From assembly GCF_000169175.1 (NCBI RefSeq), contig NZ_AAWS01000044.1:1-64000 (forward strand): 64,000 bases of DNA, read 5' to 3'. Every line of letters begins with the position of its first letter. Position 1 is the stretch's first letter. The position numbers and the translations under genes are program-made. Positions 54,809 through 63,875 of this stretch are shown here, piece after piece. Source of the DNA: Microscilla marina ATCC 23134. Lineage in GTDB: Bacteria; Bacteroidota; Bacteroidia; Cytophagales; Microscillaceae. The notes beneath the pieces are model-generated. The model saw only the letters and a list, made by a program, of their open reading frames with translations. It was not told where the DNA came from and ran no database searches.

Positions 54809-55321
54809 AGGTAGTTAATAGTTTAAGCATCGCTTTGCGAACATTAGTAATTACGAATTTGAGAATTACGAATTACGAATTACGAATTGGGCGAAGCCAT
54901 TCGCTATTCGGTGCTACACCATGTTCCATAGACAACTAACAAACCCATAGTATACTTGTTTTCAGTGTGTTATAAATTTATTAGTTAAAAGCCCCGACAG
55001 GGGGCAAGCTTCAAGCGACAAGTCGCAAGCTAGACCCTGTTCCACAGGTAACTACACTTTTGTATCACGTTGATTTTCAGTATCTTACAAAAAGTGTAGT
55101 TAAAAGCCCCGACAGGGGGCAAGCTTCAAGCGACAAGTCGCAAGCTAGACCCTGTTCCACAGGTAACTACACTTTTGTATCACGTTGATTTTCAGCAGCT
55201 TACAAAAAGCGTAGTTAAAAGCCCCGACAGGTTTGCCTGTTCCCCAGGCAACTACCTAAGGATTCGTATAGCCAAGACAAGTAGCTTATTAAGTTGCAGT
55301 ATTATTTGATTACTTCAAATA
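54809..55321. other. Repeat-rich intergenic stretch left of the IS110 element
   Basis: No gene. It includes a short AATTACG heptamer array near 54858-54890 (a similar ATTCGTAATT cluster lies at 57005-57070) and the 115-bp tandem repeat at 54983-55255. Confidence 0.6.
54983..55255 (+). repeat. 115-bp tandem repeat, 2.4 copies
   Basis: Copies start at 54983, 55098 and 55213 with AGTTAAAAGCCCCGACAGG. Copies 1 and 2 are almost identical over 115 bases, through AAGCTTCAAGCGACAAGTCG, CTGTTCCACAGGTAACTACAC and TATCACGTTGATTTTCAG; copy 3 is partial. A single diverged unit lies near 38960-39035. Confidence 0.85.
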
Positions 55322-55340
55322 GTATAGATATTTGTAAAGA

Positions 55341-55502
55341 AGAGGGTTTGTCAGACACCGTTAGTGCAGTGATGCTTTAAAGCTCGCTTAAAAGCTTGGT
55401 GCAAATAGGTTCAATGATTCCCCTAATGGTGGAAAGTCTTGACAGAGACTTTACCCCGCTTAAAAGAATATTACATGTATATAACCTATTGTCAAACCCT
55501 CT
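55341..55502 (+). ncRNA. Candidate bridge RNA of the IS110 element
   Basis: The non-coding left end folds into nested stems: AGAGGGTTTGTC (55341-55352) with GTCAAACCCTCT (55491-55502), one mismatch; AATAGGTT (55404-55411) with AACCTATT (55483-55490); and hairpin AAAGTCT (55433-55439), loop TGACAG, AGACTTT (55446-55452). IS110-group elements encode in this place a bridge RNA whose loops specify target and donor. Which loop does which cannot be assigned by eye. Confidence 0.6.
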
Positions 55503-55539
55503 TTTTACTCAATAAAGGTTCAATTTAGTGCATTAATCT

Positions 55540-56918
55540 GTGATGAAAAAATCGGAGACTAAAATAAAAAGTAGCAAAGCCTCTAAAAAGGTGAATTTGT
55601 CTGATGAGCTAACCAAGGTTAGGTTAAAAGTGGCCGGGGTAGATATTGCAAACAATATACATTATACAGCTGTTTCACCACACCTGACAAAAGATAACAT
55701 CAGAAACTTTGGTGCTTTTACCGCAGACTTGCATCGCATGGCAGATTGGTTTAGTGAACTGGGGATAGAAAGTGTGGCAATGGAAGCCACAGGTATATAT
55801 TGGCAAAGTTTATATGAAATTCTTGAGGACAGAGGTTTTGATGTGGTCTTAGTAAACGCTCGTTATCCTAAAAATGTAAGTGGACGCAAAAGTGATGTTT
55901 CTGATTGTAGTTGGATACATACATTACATAGTTATGGATTATTGCCTGCTTCTTTTATTCCTACACAGGATGTCAGAGAGTTTCGCACCTATGTACGCCA
56001 GCGGCAACAATTGACCAAGCAAAAAGTGCAACACATGCAACATGTAGGTAAAGCCTTGCAGCTGATGAATGTCAAAATACAGAATGTGATTTCAGATATT
56101 GAAGGTAAACTAGGAATGAAGGTTATTCGTGCTATTGCAGCAGGAGAGCACTCCAGTGTAGAACTGGCAAAACTTCATAATAAAACACTCAAAGCCACCA
56201 AAGAAGAGTTTACTTTATCACTTGAAGGGAACTTTCGTAAAGCGCACTTATTTTCTCTCCAACAAGCGCTTAGTGCCTATGATTTTGTCCTGAAACAAAT
56301 CAATGAATGTGAGACAGAAATAGAGCAAATACTCCATAAATGGGATACAGGAGAAATTGTGGCAAAGGAAGATTGGCAAAGCCGAGTAAAAAAAAAACAA
56401 AGAGGAAGAATGAATATTCATTTGATTCTGCTTCTTATCTCAAAGATATTACTGGGGTCGATTTAACAGAAGTAGATGGTTTTTCAGAAAATACGATTAT
56501 CAACATTTTAGCAGAAACAGGAATTGATATGAGTCATTGGAAAAATGCTAAACATTTCACGAGTTGGGCAGGGCTTGCACCCAGAAGAAAAATATCAGGA
56601 GATAAACTCTTGGGGCATTTTAAAAATATGAATAACAGTCGGATACATCAAGCATTTAAATTAGCTGCTTGGGGGCTCAATAATAGCAAATGTCACTTGG
56701 GAGCCTTATATCGGAACCTAAGTCTTAGAAAAGGTTCAGGGATTGCTGTTCAGGCAGTTGCCCGAAAACTAGCTACTATTTTTTACAATATGATGAAATA
56801 CAAAACACCATATCGGGGAAAAACAGCAGAGGAATATCAAGAGCAAAACAGAAAACGAAAACTCAAAGCCTTAGAAAGACAAGCCCGAAAAATGGGCTTG
56901 AAACTAGAAAAAATATAA
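55540..56918 (+). pseudogene. IS110-family transposase, frameshifted at an A10 run
   Basis: The N-terminal part (frame to 56466) holds the RuvC-like DEDD domain: AGVDIANNIHYTAV, SVAMEATGIYWQSLYEIL and GRKSDVSDCSWIHTL. The C-terminal part (in another frame, to 56918) holds the Tnp domain: LTEVDGFSENTIINILAETG, HFTSWAGLAPRRKISGDKLL with the probable catalytic Ser, and a final Lys/Arg-rich helix. The frames join at ten A residues (56388-56397), a -1 shift. Read through, it is about 460 residues. It could be a disabled gene, slippage-expressed, or a sequencing error. Confidence 0.8.
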
Positions 56919-57066
56919 AATTAAAGTGCTGATAAACAGGATACTTATGAAATCGGTAGTTAAAAGTCGGTAGACCATAGTTTTAAGCATCGCCTCGTGC
57001 TCATTCGTAATTGACCCATTCGTAATTCGTAATTAACCAATTCGTAATTGAAAAAACTCGTAATTC

Positions 57067-57984
57067 TCAAGAATCTGCTTGCTGTTTTTTCCAATCAACC
57101 ACCTCGTCACGCATTTGATTATAAGTTTCAAGCGATACATTGGTATGTTTGGCAATGCGCTCATAATCGGCGTTCATATCGTTGATAAAGTCATTGGGAG
57201 AGTATATCAACACACTTTTCTGGTAGCAGTCCCGGATCAGGTGTAGGTGAGCGCCCTGCCAATAAGTATGCCCCAGGTTCATCCAGGCATAACAGTTCAT
57301 ATCATTTTCGGGCTCAGCGTCAATGGCTTGGTTTAATGCCTTGCGTGCCTTGTCAAATTTACCTTCTACCACATAGCACCAACCTATTTTACGCAATGTA
57401 AATGCATTGTTGGGTTCTTGTTGTAGCGACATTTCATAATAGGTAATGGCTTCTTTGTATTGAAGCAGTTTTTGGTGACAAAACCCTATATTTCGTAAAG
57501 TCCAAGAGTCTTTGTTTGCCAGTTGGTAGGCTTTCAGGTGGTGTTCCAGGGCGTTCGCATAATCATCAAACTTTTGGTAGCACCAGCCAATATTATCTAA
57601 AATCCATGAGTCATTGGGTTTGAGTACGGCAGCTTTCTGATAATACTCCATAGACTTTTTAAAATCTGATAATTGACGGTAACAATAGGCAACATCTTGT
57701 ACCTCCCACACATCAAGGGGTTGCTTTTGCTCAGATGCAAGGTAATATTCGAGCGCTTTAGAAAAGTTATCCACCCTTCGGTAGCAATGTGCTATATCTT
57801 TGAGGTTGTCAACAGTTCGTATACCTAACTCCTCTGCCTTTAGCAAGTGCGTGAGTGCTTCTTTGTGTTGGTATAACTCTTTGTAATAGCTTCCCAATGA
57901 CCTGAAAACATAGGGATGGTAAGGAAGTATTTCGGCATACACGAGCAGGGCTTTAATTTCTATTTTATACGTTGCCTTAGACAT
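57067..57984 (-). CDS. Tetratricopeptide-repeat protein, paralogue 3
   Basis: A 305-residue soluble protein made of about seven TPR units of 34 residues, each with the pattern seen in NIGWCYQKFDDYANALEHHL, NIGFCHQKLLQYKEAITYYE and KIGWCYVVEGKFDKARKALN. No signal peptide or catalytic domain is present. The N-terminus (LLVYAEILPYHPYVFRSLGS) is shared with the two TPR genes upstream (58225, 59471), so the three arose by tandem duplication. Probably a protein-interaction scaffold; partners are unknown. Confidence 0.85.
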   Translation of the reverse strand: MSKATYKIEIKALLVYAEILPYHPYVFRSLGSYYKELYQHKEALTHLLKAEELGIRTVDNLKDIAHCYRRVDNFSKALEYYLASEQKQPLDVWEVQDVAYCYRQLSDFKKSMEYYQKAAVLKPNDSWILDNIGWCYQKFDDYANALEHHLKAYQLANKDSWTLRNIGFCHQKLLQYKEAITYYEMSLQQEPNNAFTLRKIGWCYVVEGKFDKARKALNQAIDAEPENDMNCYAWMNLGHTYWQGAHLHLIRDCYQKSVLIYSPNDFINDMNADYERIAKHTNVSLETYNQMRDEVVDWKKQQADS

Positions 57985-58224
57985 TGATGCGTTTGATTTG
58001 AATCGCTAAATTATATCCTTTTTATAAAAATCCCATCAATAACCGTTTTGAAATTGAATGATTAAACTAATTAATTGCTTTATGGTGGTAATATGGCTGT
58101 TTATCCGGGTAACTTTTAGGCAATAAAACACACCAAATGGCTTGGTGAGCTTGTATTCAAGCTTCGTTCCAGTATTTTAAACTAAAGAATGTTTCGAAAA
58201 GTTGGCGTTTTTTAGCGCCATATT

Positions 58225-59124
58225 CTACATCGTGGTTATTTTTTCTTTTAGGGCATCAAATTCCTTGGTGGGTAGTTGTATATACTGCAAAAGCATTGGG
58301 TAGTCATTGTCCATATCAGCAAAAAAACGTTCTTTATTTTCAAAAGCTTCAAAGCTACGTCTATAATATTCTCTTGCTTGTTTTTTTTGCCCACTACAAT
58401 AGTATACATGCCCGGTGTTCATAAGAGATTGAGGGCTTGCTTTTCGGTCAACTTTATAAGATTTGCGATAAGCATTTAATGCATTTTTGAGGTTGCCACA
58501 CACAAAGTGTACCCAACCTATTTGTCTGATTGTCCAGGCATTGCTTGAGTCTACTGCCAGTGACTGGGCATAAAATGTCATCGCTTTTTTGTAACTTTTG
58601 ATGCTCATATAACAATACCCAATGTTGTCAAGGTTCCACGGATCTTTGTTGTCTACCTTATATACATTCAGGTGATACTTCAGTGCCGATGTGTAATCGT
58701 TGAGTTGTTGGTAGTTCCAGCCTATGCTATCCAGCACATAGGTATCGTTGGGCTTGAGCTGGTCAAGTTTAATAAAATAAGCAATAGATTTTTTGTATTG
58801 TCGGGCACCTTGGTAAGCCATTGCCATACGGCGGATCAGCCAACTGTCTTCAGGGTATTCAGGTTCTACCTTTCTAAAGCAATCAATGGCTTTTTTGTGT
58901 TGTTTTATTTGTTGATAGGCATAGCCTAACTTCTTGAAATCCAGTTTTTTGTCGTGAGCAGTTTTTTCAGCTTTTTTAAAGTAAGTAATGGCCTTGCGGT
59001 AGTCATAACGGTGATAGTAACAAACCCCAATCGTGTGCAATAGCTCAAAGTGAGAGGGAAGCAGTTCCTCATAAGGGAGCAATTGAGAAAGTTCTTGTTT
59101 AAACTGCACGGTAGACATGGGCAA
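58225..59124 (-). CDS. Tetratricopeptide-repeat protein, paralogue 2
   Basis: A 299-residue TPR protein closely related to its neighbours: LLPYEELLPSHFELLHTIGV at the start, then repeats such as KLGYAYQQIKQHKKAIDCFR, SIGWNYQQLNDYTSALKYHL and NIGYCYMSIKSYKKAMTFYA. Entirely helical, with no membrane segment. Either of two ATGs (codons 1 and 3) could be the start. The 240-base gaps between the three genes suggest separate promoters. Confidence 0.85.
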   Translation of the reverse strand: MPMSTVQFKQELSQLLPYEELLPSHFELLHTIGVCYYHRYDYRKAITYFKKAEKTAHDKKLDFKKLGYAYQQIKQHKKAIDCFRKVEPEYPEDSWLIRRMAMAYQGARQYKKSIAYFIKLDQLKPNDTYVLDSIGWNYQQLNDYTSALKYHLNVYKVDNKDPWNLDNIGYCYMSIKSYKKAMTFYAQSLAVDSSNAWTIRQIGWVHFVCGNLKNALNAYRKSYKVDRKASPQSLMNTGHVYYCSGQKKQAREYYRRSFEAFENKERFFADMDNDYPMLLQYIQLPTKEFDALKEKITTM

Positions 59125-59470
59125 AATTGTTTGTTAAAATGAACGATTTCTGGTTAACCAAAAGAACCTGTGAGGCTTGTTTTGATAAAAAAATAATAAT
59201 GCAAAAATACAACAGGATATATCTGAAAAAAAACGTCATTTGATGAGTTCTTTACATCAAGTAGTTTTTCTTAAATCCGAGTATTTTTTTACTTTTTTGC
59301 CTGATTTCTGTAAATAAAACTATAAAGAAAGGTCTTTAGTTTAGGAATAACGTGCCTTGTTGGAGTAGTAGATTTATATAGTGTTTTGAGATAGTATGAA
59401 GTATGTAAGACCCTCACTATAAATTCACGATAATTTACGCTGGTTTGTTGGGTTTTATACCAAGAAATTT
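59125..59470. other. Gap between two TPR genes
   Basis: About 345 AT-rich bases; presumably the promoter of the downstream minus-strand TPR gene. Nothing else is seen. Confidence 0.4.
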
Positions 59471-60271
59471 TTAATTGTTTTGCTCGTAATGCTTAATCAT
59501 TTGACTGTTCACTTTTTCTATGGCTTCTTCGTCAAGGCGGTATTGGGTAAGATAAGGCAAATCTTCGCGCATCAGTTGAACGAACTCCTCTTTGTTGCTA
59601 AACCCTAAGATACTTTCCTTATAATAATGGTGTGCTTTGTCAGGCTGTTGTTTAATCATACAAATATGCCCCAGGTTCATCAATGTATGGGCATCATAAG
59701 GAGCAAGTTGGTGGGCTTTTTTGATATATGTATCAGCCTCTTTCAGGTTGCCCTTCACCAGATTGATCCATCCAATATTCATCAAAACTACATCTTCATT
59801 TGGGTTGAGTTTTTCAGCTATTTTATAGTATTCCATTGCTTGGTCAAAGTCTTCGAGCCATTGCAGACAGTAACCAATATGCCCCAGGTTCCACACATCT
59901 GTAGGCAATGCCTTAAATGCCCTGAGGTGGTATGTGAGTGCCGCTTTGTAGTTGTTGGTGTCTTGGTAGCAATACCCGGCAAACGCAAGGTGTATGTTGT
60001 TGAGGCACTGGTGCTTATCTGTTACTAAAAAATGTTTGAGTGCCTTCGAAAACTGATTGTTGTGGTAATATGCCAAAGCCATCAGCAGTACATTCTCTAT
60101 ATCGTTGGGGGCAACCTTGGCTACTTTTTTATGGTAATTAACCGCCAGTTTATACATTCCTATATTACTGTAGCAAGCGGCAATCTCTTTGAGTAAAGAT
60201 AAATGATTGGGCAATATCTTTTCATATTTAATCAGAGTGGTTAGGTCTTGATGGTAAATGGCCTGTGACAT
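59471..60271 (-). CDS. Tetratricopeptide-repeat protein, paralogue 1
   Basis: A 266-residue TPR protein. The ATG at 60269-60271 (MSQAIYHQDLTTLIKYEKIL) is chosen because it aligns with the starts of the two paralogues; the frame is open 43 codons further without similarity. Repeats include EIAACYSNIGMYKLAVNYHK, FAGYCYQDTNNYKAALTYHL, HIGYCLQWLEDFDQAMEYYK and NIGWINLVKGNLKEADTYIK. First gene of the three-gene TPR array. Confidence 0.85.
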   Translation of the reverse strand: MSQAIYHQDLTTLIKYEKILPNHLSLLKEIAACYSNIGMYKLAVNYHKKVAKVAPNDIENVLLMALAYYHNNQFSKALKHFLVTDKHQCLNNIHLAFAGYCYQDTNNYKAALTYHLRAFKALPTDVWNLGHIGYCLQWLEDFDQAMEYYKIAEKLNPNEDVVLMNIGWINLVKGNLKEADTYIKKAHQLAPYDAHTLMNLGHICMIKQQPDKAHHYYKESILGFSNKEEFVQLMREDLPYLTQYRLDEEAIEKVNSQMIKHYEQNN

Positions 60272-60548
60272 AAAAGTAAAAGTATGAGGTGAGGAGGTTA
60301 CTTTTGCAAAGATAAAAAGTAATGTAGTTTTTTGGTGATATTTTCCTGAATTTACGCCTGCTTGATGGCAGGAGAGCGTTTTTTGAAGGGGAACTGCCAA
60401 AACATTGGACTTTATAAAGCCACCTTGTGAATTGTAGCAGTACCGTGGGGGATGCCCTCACATTTTCGTTGATTCTATTGTGGTTTCAGGCTTTTCGTTC
60501 TAACTTTCCTCAACCAAATTATTTGTTGAACGATTTAACAAAAACATA

Positions 60549-61886
60549 TTGAAAACTATACTAATAACCAATGCGCTGGTAGTAAACGAAGGGACTACCG
60601 AAGAAAAAGATGTGTTGATAAAAGATGGTTTGATTGACAAAATAGGGAAAGATTTGTCGGGCACTACAGCCGACTTGCACATAGATGCTAAAGGCAAACA
60701 CTTATTACCAGGAGTGATAGACGACCAGGTACATTTTCGTGAGCCAGGGCTTACCCACAAGGCAGACCTCTACCACGAGGCAAAAGCCGCAGTGAGAGGA
60801 GGAACGACTACCTTTATGGAAATGCCCAACACAGTACCCAATACATTGACCCAGGAACTACTGGAGCAAAAATATCAACGGGCTTCAGAGGTGGCACTTG
60901 CCAATTATTCATTTTTTATGGGGGCTTCTAACGATAATATAGAAGAGGTGTTAAAAACCGACCCTAAAAAAGTGTGTGGCATCAAAGTATTTATGGGTTC
61001 TTCTACGGGCAACATGTTGGTAGACAACCGCGAAGTGTTAGAAAAAATATTTAGTCAGGCACCTATATTGGTAGCTACCCATTGTGAAGATGAAGCCACC
61101 ATAAGAGCTAAATCGGCAGTATATAAAGAAAAATACGGCGATGATGTGCCTATGAGTGCCCACCCCGAAATAAGAGATGTAGAAGCTTGTTACAAATCGA
61201 GTAGCCTTGCGGTAGAACTTGCAAAAAAACACAATAGTCGTTTGCATATTTTGCATATTTCTACTGCCAAGGAACTAGAGCTTTTCCGCAACGACATTCC
61301 ATTGGCAGAAAAACGCATTACTTCTGAAGTGTGCGTACACCACTTATGGTTTGAAGCAAGCCAATACGATGCTTTGGGCTCACAGATGAAATGCAATCCA
61401 GCCATTAAAGAAAAAAGCAACCGTGAAGCATTATGGGAAGCATTAAACGATGATCGCCTAGACATTATAGCCACCGACCACGCCCCCCACACCTGGGAAG
61501 AAAAGCAAAACCATTACTGGAAAGCGCCCGCAGGACTGCCACTGGTGCAGTTTTCATTGCAAATGATGCTTGAGATGGCACGCGAAGGCAGGCTAACCCT
61601 GGAGAAAGTAGTAGAAAAAATGGCGCATACTCCTGCCATCTGTTTTGAGGTAGAAAAACGCGGTTACATTCGCGAGGGCTATTGGGCTGACCTGGTGCTG
61701 GTAGACCTGAACAAAACCACTACCGTCAAAAAAGAAGACATTGTATACAAGGCGGGTTGGTCGCCACTTGAAGGGCAAGGGTTCCATTCAGACATTACCC
61801 ATACTATAGTATCAGGGCATTTGGCTTATGCCGAAGGCAAGTTTGACGAATCGAAAAAAGGCGAACGCGTGCTGTTTGACCGTTAA
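60549..61886 (+). CDS. pyrC: Dihydroorotase (class I)
   Basis: A 445-residue amidohydrolase of pyrimidine synthesis that cyclises carbamoyl-aspartate to dihydroorotate. Signs are LLPGVIDDQVHFREPGLTHK, GGTTTFMEMPNT, the carbamylated Lys in GIKVFMGSSTGNM, LVATHCEDE, LHILHISTAKE and IIATDHAPHTWEEK. The first metal motif reads DQVHFREPG, with Gln where many relatives have His, as is usual in the Bacteroidetes branch. The start is TTG at 60549; no ATG is available before the domain begins. Confidence 0.92.
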   Translation: MKTILITNALVVNEGTTEEKDVLIKDGLIDKIGKDLSGTTADLHIDAKGKHLLPGVIDDQVHFREPGLTHKADLYHEAKAAVRGGTTTFMEMPNTVPNTLTQELLEQKYQRASEVALANYSFFMGASNDNIEEVLKTDPKKVCGIKVFMGSSTGNMLVDNREVLEKIFSQAPILVATHCEDEATIRAKSAVYKEKYGDDVPMSAHPEIRDVEACYKSSSLAVELAKKHNSRLHILHISTAKELELFRNDIPLAEKRITSEVCVHHLWFEASQYDALGSQMKCNPAIKEKSNREALWEALNDDRLDIIATDHAPHTWEEKQNHYWKAPAGLPLVQFSLQMMLEMAREGRLTLEKVVEKMAHTPAICFEVEKRGYIREGYWADLVLVDLNKTTTVKKEDIVYKAGWSPLEGQGFHSDITHTIVSGHLAYAEGKFDESKKGERVLFDR

Positions 61887-61891
61887 TACTT

Positions 61892-62054
61892 AGAGTATGT
61901 TTAAAGCGTGTCTTCGGAGTTAAAAATGATGAGTTTTTTGTGCTGGCGAGATATATTTTTAAGCTAATAGCTTTAGCTATTGACGCAAAAATTAACGAAG
62001 TCAGCGCGTAAAAATCACTTTTTTAGCCCAGATTATGATTTTTAAACATACTCT
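61892..62054. repeat. Second MITE-like element with 14-bp terminal inverted repeats
   Basis: AGAGTATGTTTAAA (61892-61905) and its exact inverse TTTAAACATACTCT (62041-62054) bound 163 bases with no coding frame, just after the pyrC stop. Compatible with a non-autonomous transposable element or a long regulatory hairpin; only one copy is present in the window. Confidence 0.55.
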
Positions 62055-62069
62055 TATAGACACCCAATC

Positions 62070-62119
62070 AAAAAACTACCCCTATTGATACTAACTTTAG
62101 ACTATAGGGGTAGTTTTTT
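62070..62119. terminator. Bidirectional intrinsic terminator
   Basis: A 16-bp perfect stem, AAAAAACTACCCCTAT (62070-62085) with ATAGGGGTAGTTTTTT (62104-62119), loop of 18. It separates pyrC (plus) from the convergent minus-strand gene ending at 62122 and has T runs on both strands. Confidence 0.92.
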
Positions 62120-62121
62120 TC

Positions 62122-62946
62122 CTACTTATAAAATACTGCCTTATAAATTATATCGCTTTGGATGTGATATAAGTTGAGCACTTCTTTGACTGTCAATTGC
62201 TCAAGTATGATTTTCTTATACTTTTTATACAAAGCCAAAGGCATTTCACCTTGTTGGATATGAGGCTCATCCTGTGAGGAAAAACTAATGGATACTACTT
62301 TTCTTTTTCGCCAGTCGATACCCAACAACATCTCGTCATTAAAAGGTTCAAAAGCTTGTTTATATTCTTGAGGACTGAAGTATTGTTGACGCAGTTTTTT
62401 GGTATTGATAAATTGCTTTGCTTTCTCCGAAAACCTCACAATAAATCCATCAAACCTACTTCCATAATGAAGGTATTCCTGATTAAGTTTTTCAGAGTGC
62501 CAGTTCAATGTAGGAGAGATAAATGGCTTCAAGGCATTTATAAACTCCTGAGAGGCTATATTAGTATAATGTCCATTGTAGCGTAGCGTAATATATGTCC
62601 CAAGCGAAACAGACGTACCATCGGTGTAAAACACCTGGGCTACTAATTTTGTGATGCCATAAAGAAATCTTTTTTTTGCTTTGATACTATCAGGTACTTG
62701 TTCAATTATTTTTTGAAAAGGTCCAAAATGTTTTTCGTTTACCAGGGTATACTGGGTATGTAGACCAGGTCTTGTTAACTTATCTTCGGTAGGAGCTACC
62801 GAAAATTTATTTAGCTTATTTATTACATAAATATCTATTTTTTTTATTTTTGGGATAGCATAGCCCAAGGTGGGGGCAAGCAATAATAATGAAAGTATAC
62901 TACACAAAGCCAGAAAGTGGCGCAGGGTAAAGTCAATATGTTTCAT
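62122..62946 (-). CDS. Exported protein of unknown function
   Basis: A 274-residue protein with a clear signal peptide (HFLALCSILSLLLLAPTLGYA). No known domain is recognised; the body is mixed alpha/beta with a repeated Lys/Tyr-rich character (YFSPQEYKQAFEPFNDEMLL, ALYKKYKKIILEQLTVKEVL). It begins two bases after the stop of the zinc-peptidase gene, so the two are co-transcribed. It could be an accessory or immunity partner of that protein, but this is only positional inference. Confidence 0.6.
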   Translation of the reverse strand: MKHIDFTLRHFLALCSILSLLLLAPTLGYAIPKIKKIDIYVINKLNKFSVAPTEDKLTRPGLHTQYTLVNEKHFGPFQKIIEQVPDSIKAKKRFLYGITKLVAQVFYTDGTSVSLGTYITLRYNGHYTNIASQEFINALKPFISPTLNWHSEKLNQEYLHYGSRFDGFIVRFSEKAKQFINTKKLRQQYFSPQEYKQAFEPFNDEMLLGIDWRKRKVVSISFSSQDEPHIQQGEMPLALYKKYKKIILEQLTVKEVLNLYHIQSDIIYKAVFYK

Positions 62947-62948
62947 GT

Positions 62949-63875
62949 TTAGTTTTTGTTTGATTCGTATAATTTTTTGTGTGCTTCTTTTCGCTCCTCA
63001 AAAACCTTTATCAACCTTAGGTGCTCATCTCTAGAATGAAGATCTAAGATATGTTTAATTGGGCTATCGGCCGAAGTAGGACCATCTTTCATTAATATAT
63101 GACTAGAGGCTGAATTATAGTATTCCCTTTTGGTTTCTTTGTTATTCTTGTCTGCTTTCTTCAACTCATCAATGACCTGCCATTCCAGGGCTACAATAAA
63201 TTTGTGCTCAGCACTATCGTGTTTGTCTTTATCAACATTTTCTTCTAAAGTCAAGCCATAAGTCTCAAGGTAACCATGCTCAATAGCCGCATGTGTCATT
63301 TCGTGAATGAGTCCTAGGGCTGGCGATTGATAGCCCAGGGTTTTAAGTGTTCTATCAACGCGTTTTTTACTACGGTCTTTAAAACCTTTGGCATCACTTA
63401 CGACCAAGCCTGTATGTGAATACCATCGAATCAAGTTTTCGCCCTGCACTTGTTCTGTTTTTGACAAATCAAACCTAGATGAGTCGCTAGTTTGCACTTT
63501 TGTAATCACCTTTAAGTTTTCCAGGTAGTTAATTACCTTAGTGGCAGTAGGAGATTGCTTTAGATAAGTAATGGCTTTTTTGAATTCTTCAGGTTCGGCA
63601 ACAGCCACTAACCCATGCTTCTTCTTTTTCTCTTGTTTTTTTGAGGTGTTTTTAGATATACGTGGCTTGTTATGTGGGGGCTTGGCATAAGGAAAGGTAC
63701 TTCCTTTGGTATATTTGGCATATATTGCTTGAACAGTTTTGTCACTGACAACAGGCTTAATGTTATGGTTGGGTTGTACAGTATTTAGCGCATTTTTATT
63801 TTTCTGTCTCTCTCTATCGAAAATGCTTCTCTTTTGCGATATTTCATTTTCTTCCCGCTTTACCTTTATTTTCAT
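62949..63875 (-). CDS. Zincin metallopeptidase with effector-like architecture
   Basis: A 308-residue protein without signal peptide. The first 90 residues are basic and disordered (EENEISQKRSIFDRERQKNK, KKQEKKKKHG). The C-terminal domain has a zinc-binding motif in SPALGLIHEMTHAAIEHG (His191, Glu192, His195) and a later Glu candidate in DSAEHKFIVALEWQ. The context recalls NleD-like (M91) toxin peptidases: a helix with EEFKKAITYLKQSPTATKVI, then a beta region, then the HExxH helix. Such domains occur in secreted effectors and contractile-injection cargo. Precise target unknown. Confidence 0.6.
   Translation of the reverse strand: MKIKVKREENEISQKRSIFDRERQKNKNALNTVQPNHNIKPVVSDKTVQAIYAKYTKGSTFPYAKPPHNKPRISKNTSKKQEKKKKHGLVAVAEPEEFKKAITYLKQSPTATKVINYLENLKVITKVQTSDSSRFDLSKTEQVQGENLIRWYSHTGLVVSDAKGFKDRSKKRVDRTLKTLGYQSPALGLIHEMTHAAIEHGYLETYGLTLEENVDKDKHDSAEHKFIVALEWQVIDELKKADKNNKETKREYYNSASSHILMKDGPTSADSPIKHILDLHSRDEHLRLIKVFEERKEAHKKLYESNKN

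Larger units (their letters stand above)
55322..56955 (+). mobile_element. IS110-family insertion sequence (approximate limits)
   Basis: A transposase of the IS110 DEDD type at 55540-56918, preceded by about 200 bases of structured non-coding sequence and followed by only a few dozen bases before host repeats resume (near 56955). This asymmetric layout matches the IS110 group, which lacks terminal inverted repeats and target duplications, so exact ends cannot be read from one copy. Confidence 0.75.

Noticed and set aside
60720-60750. Dihydroorotase seeming to lack a metal-binding His (DQVH instead of HVH)
   Set aside because: This form is usual in the Bacteroidetes branch as I know it, and all other catalytic residues are present, so it is not treated as a defect.
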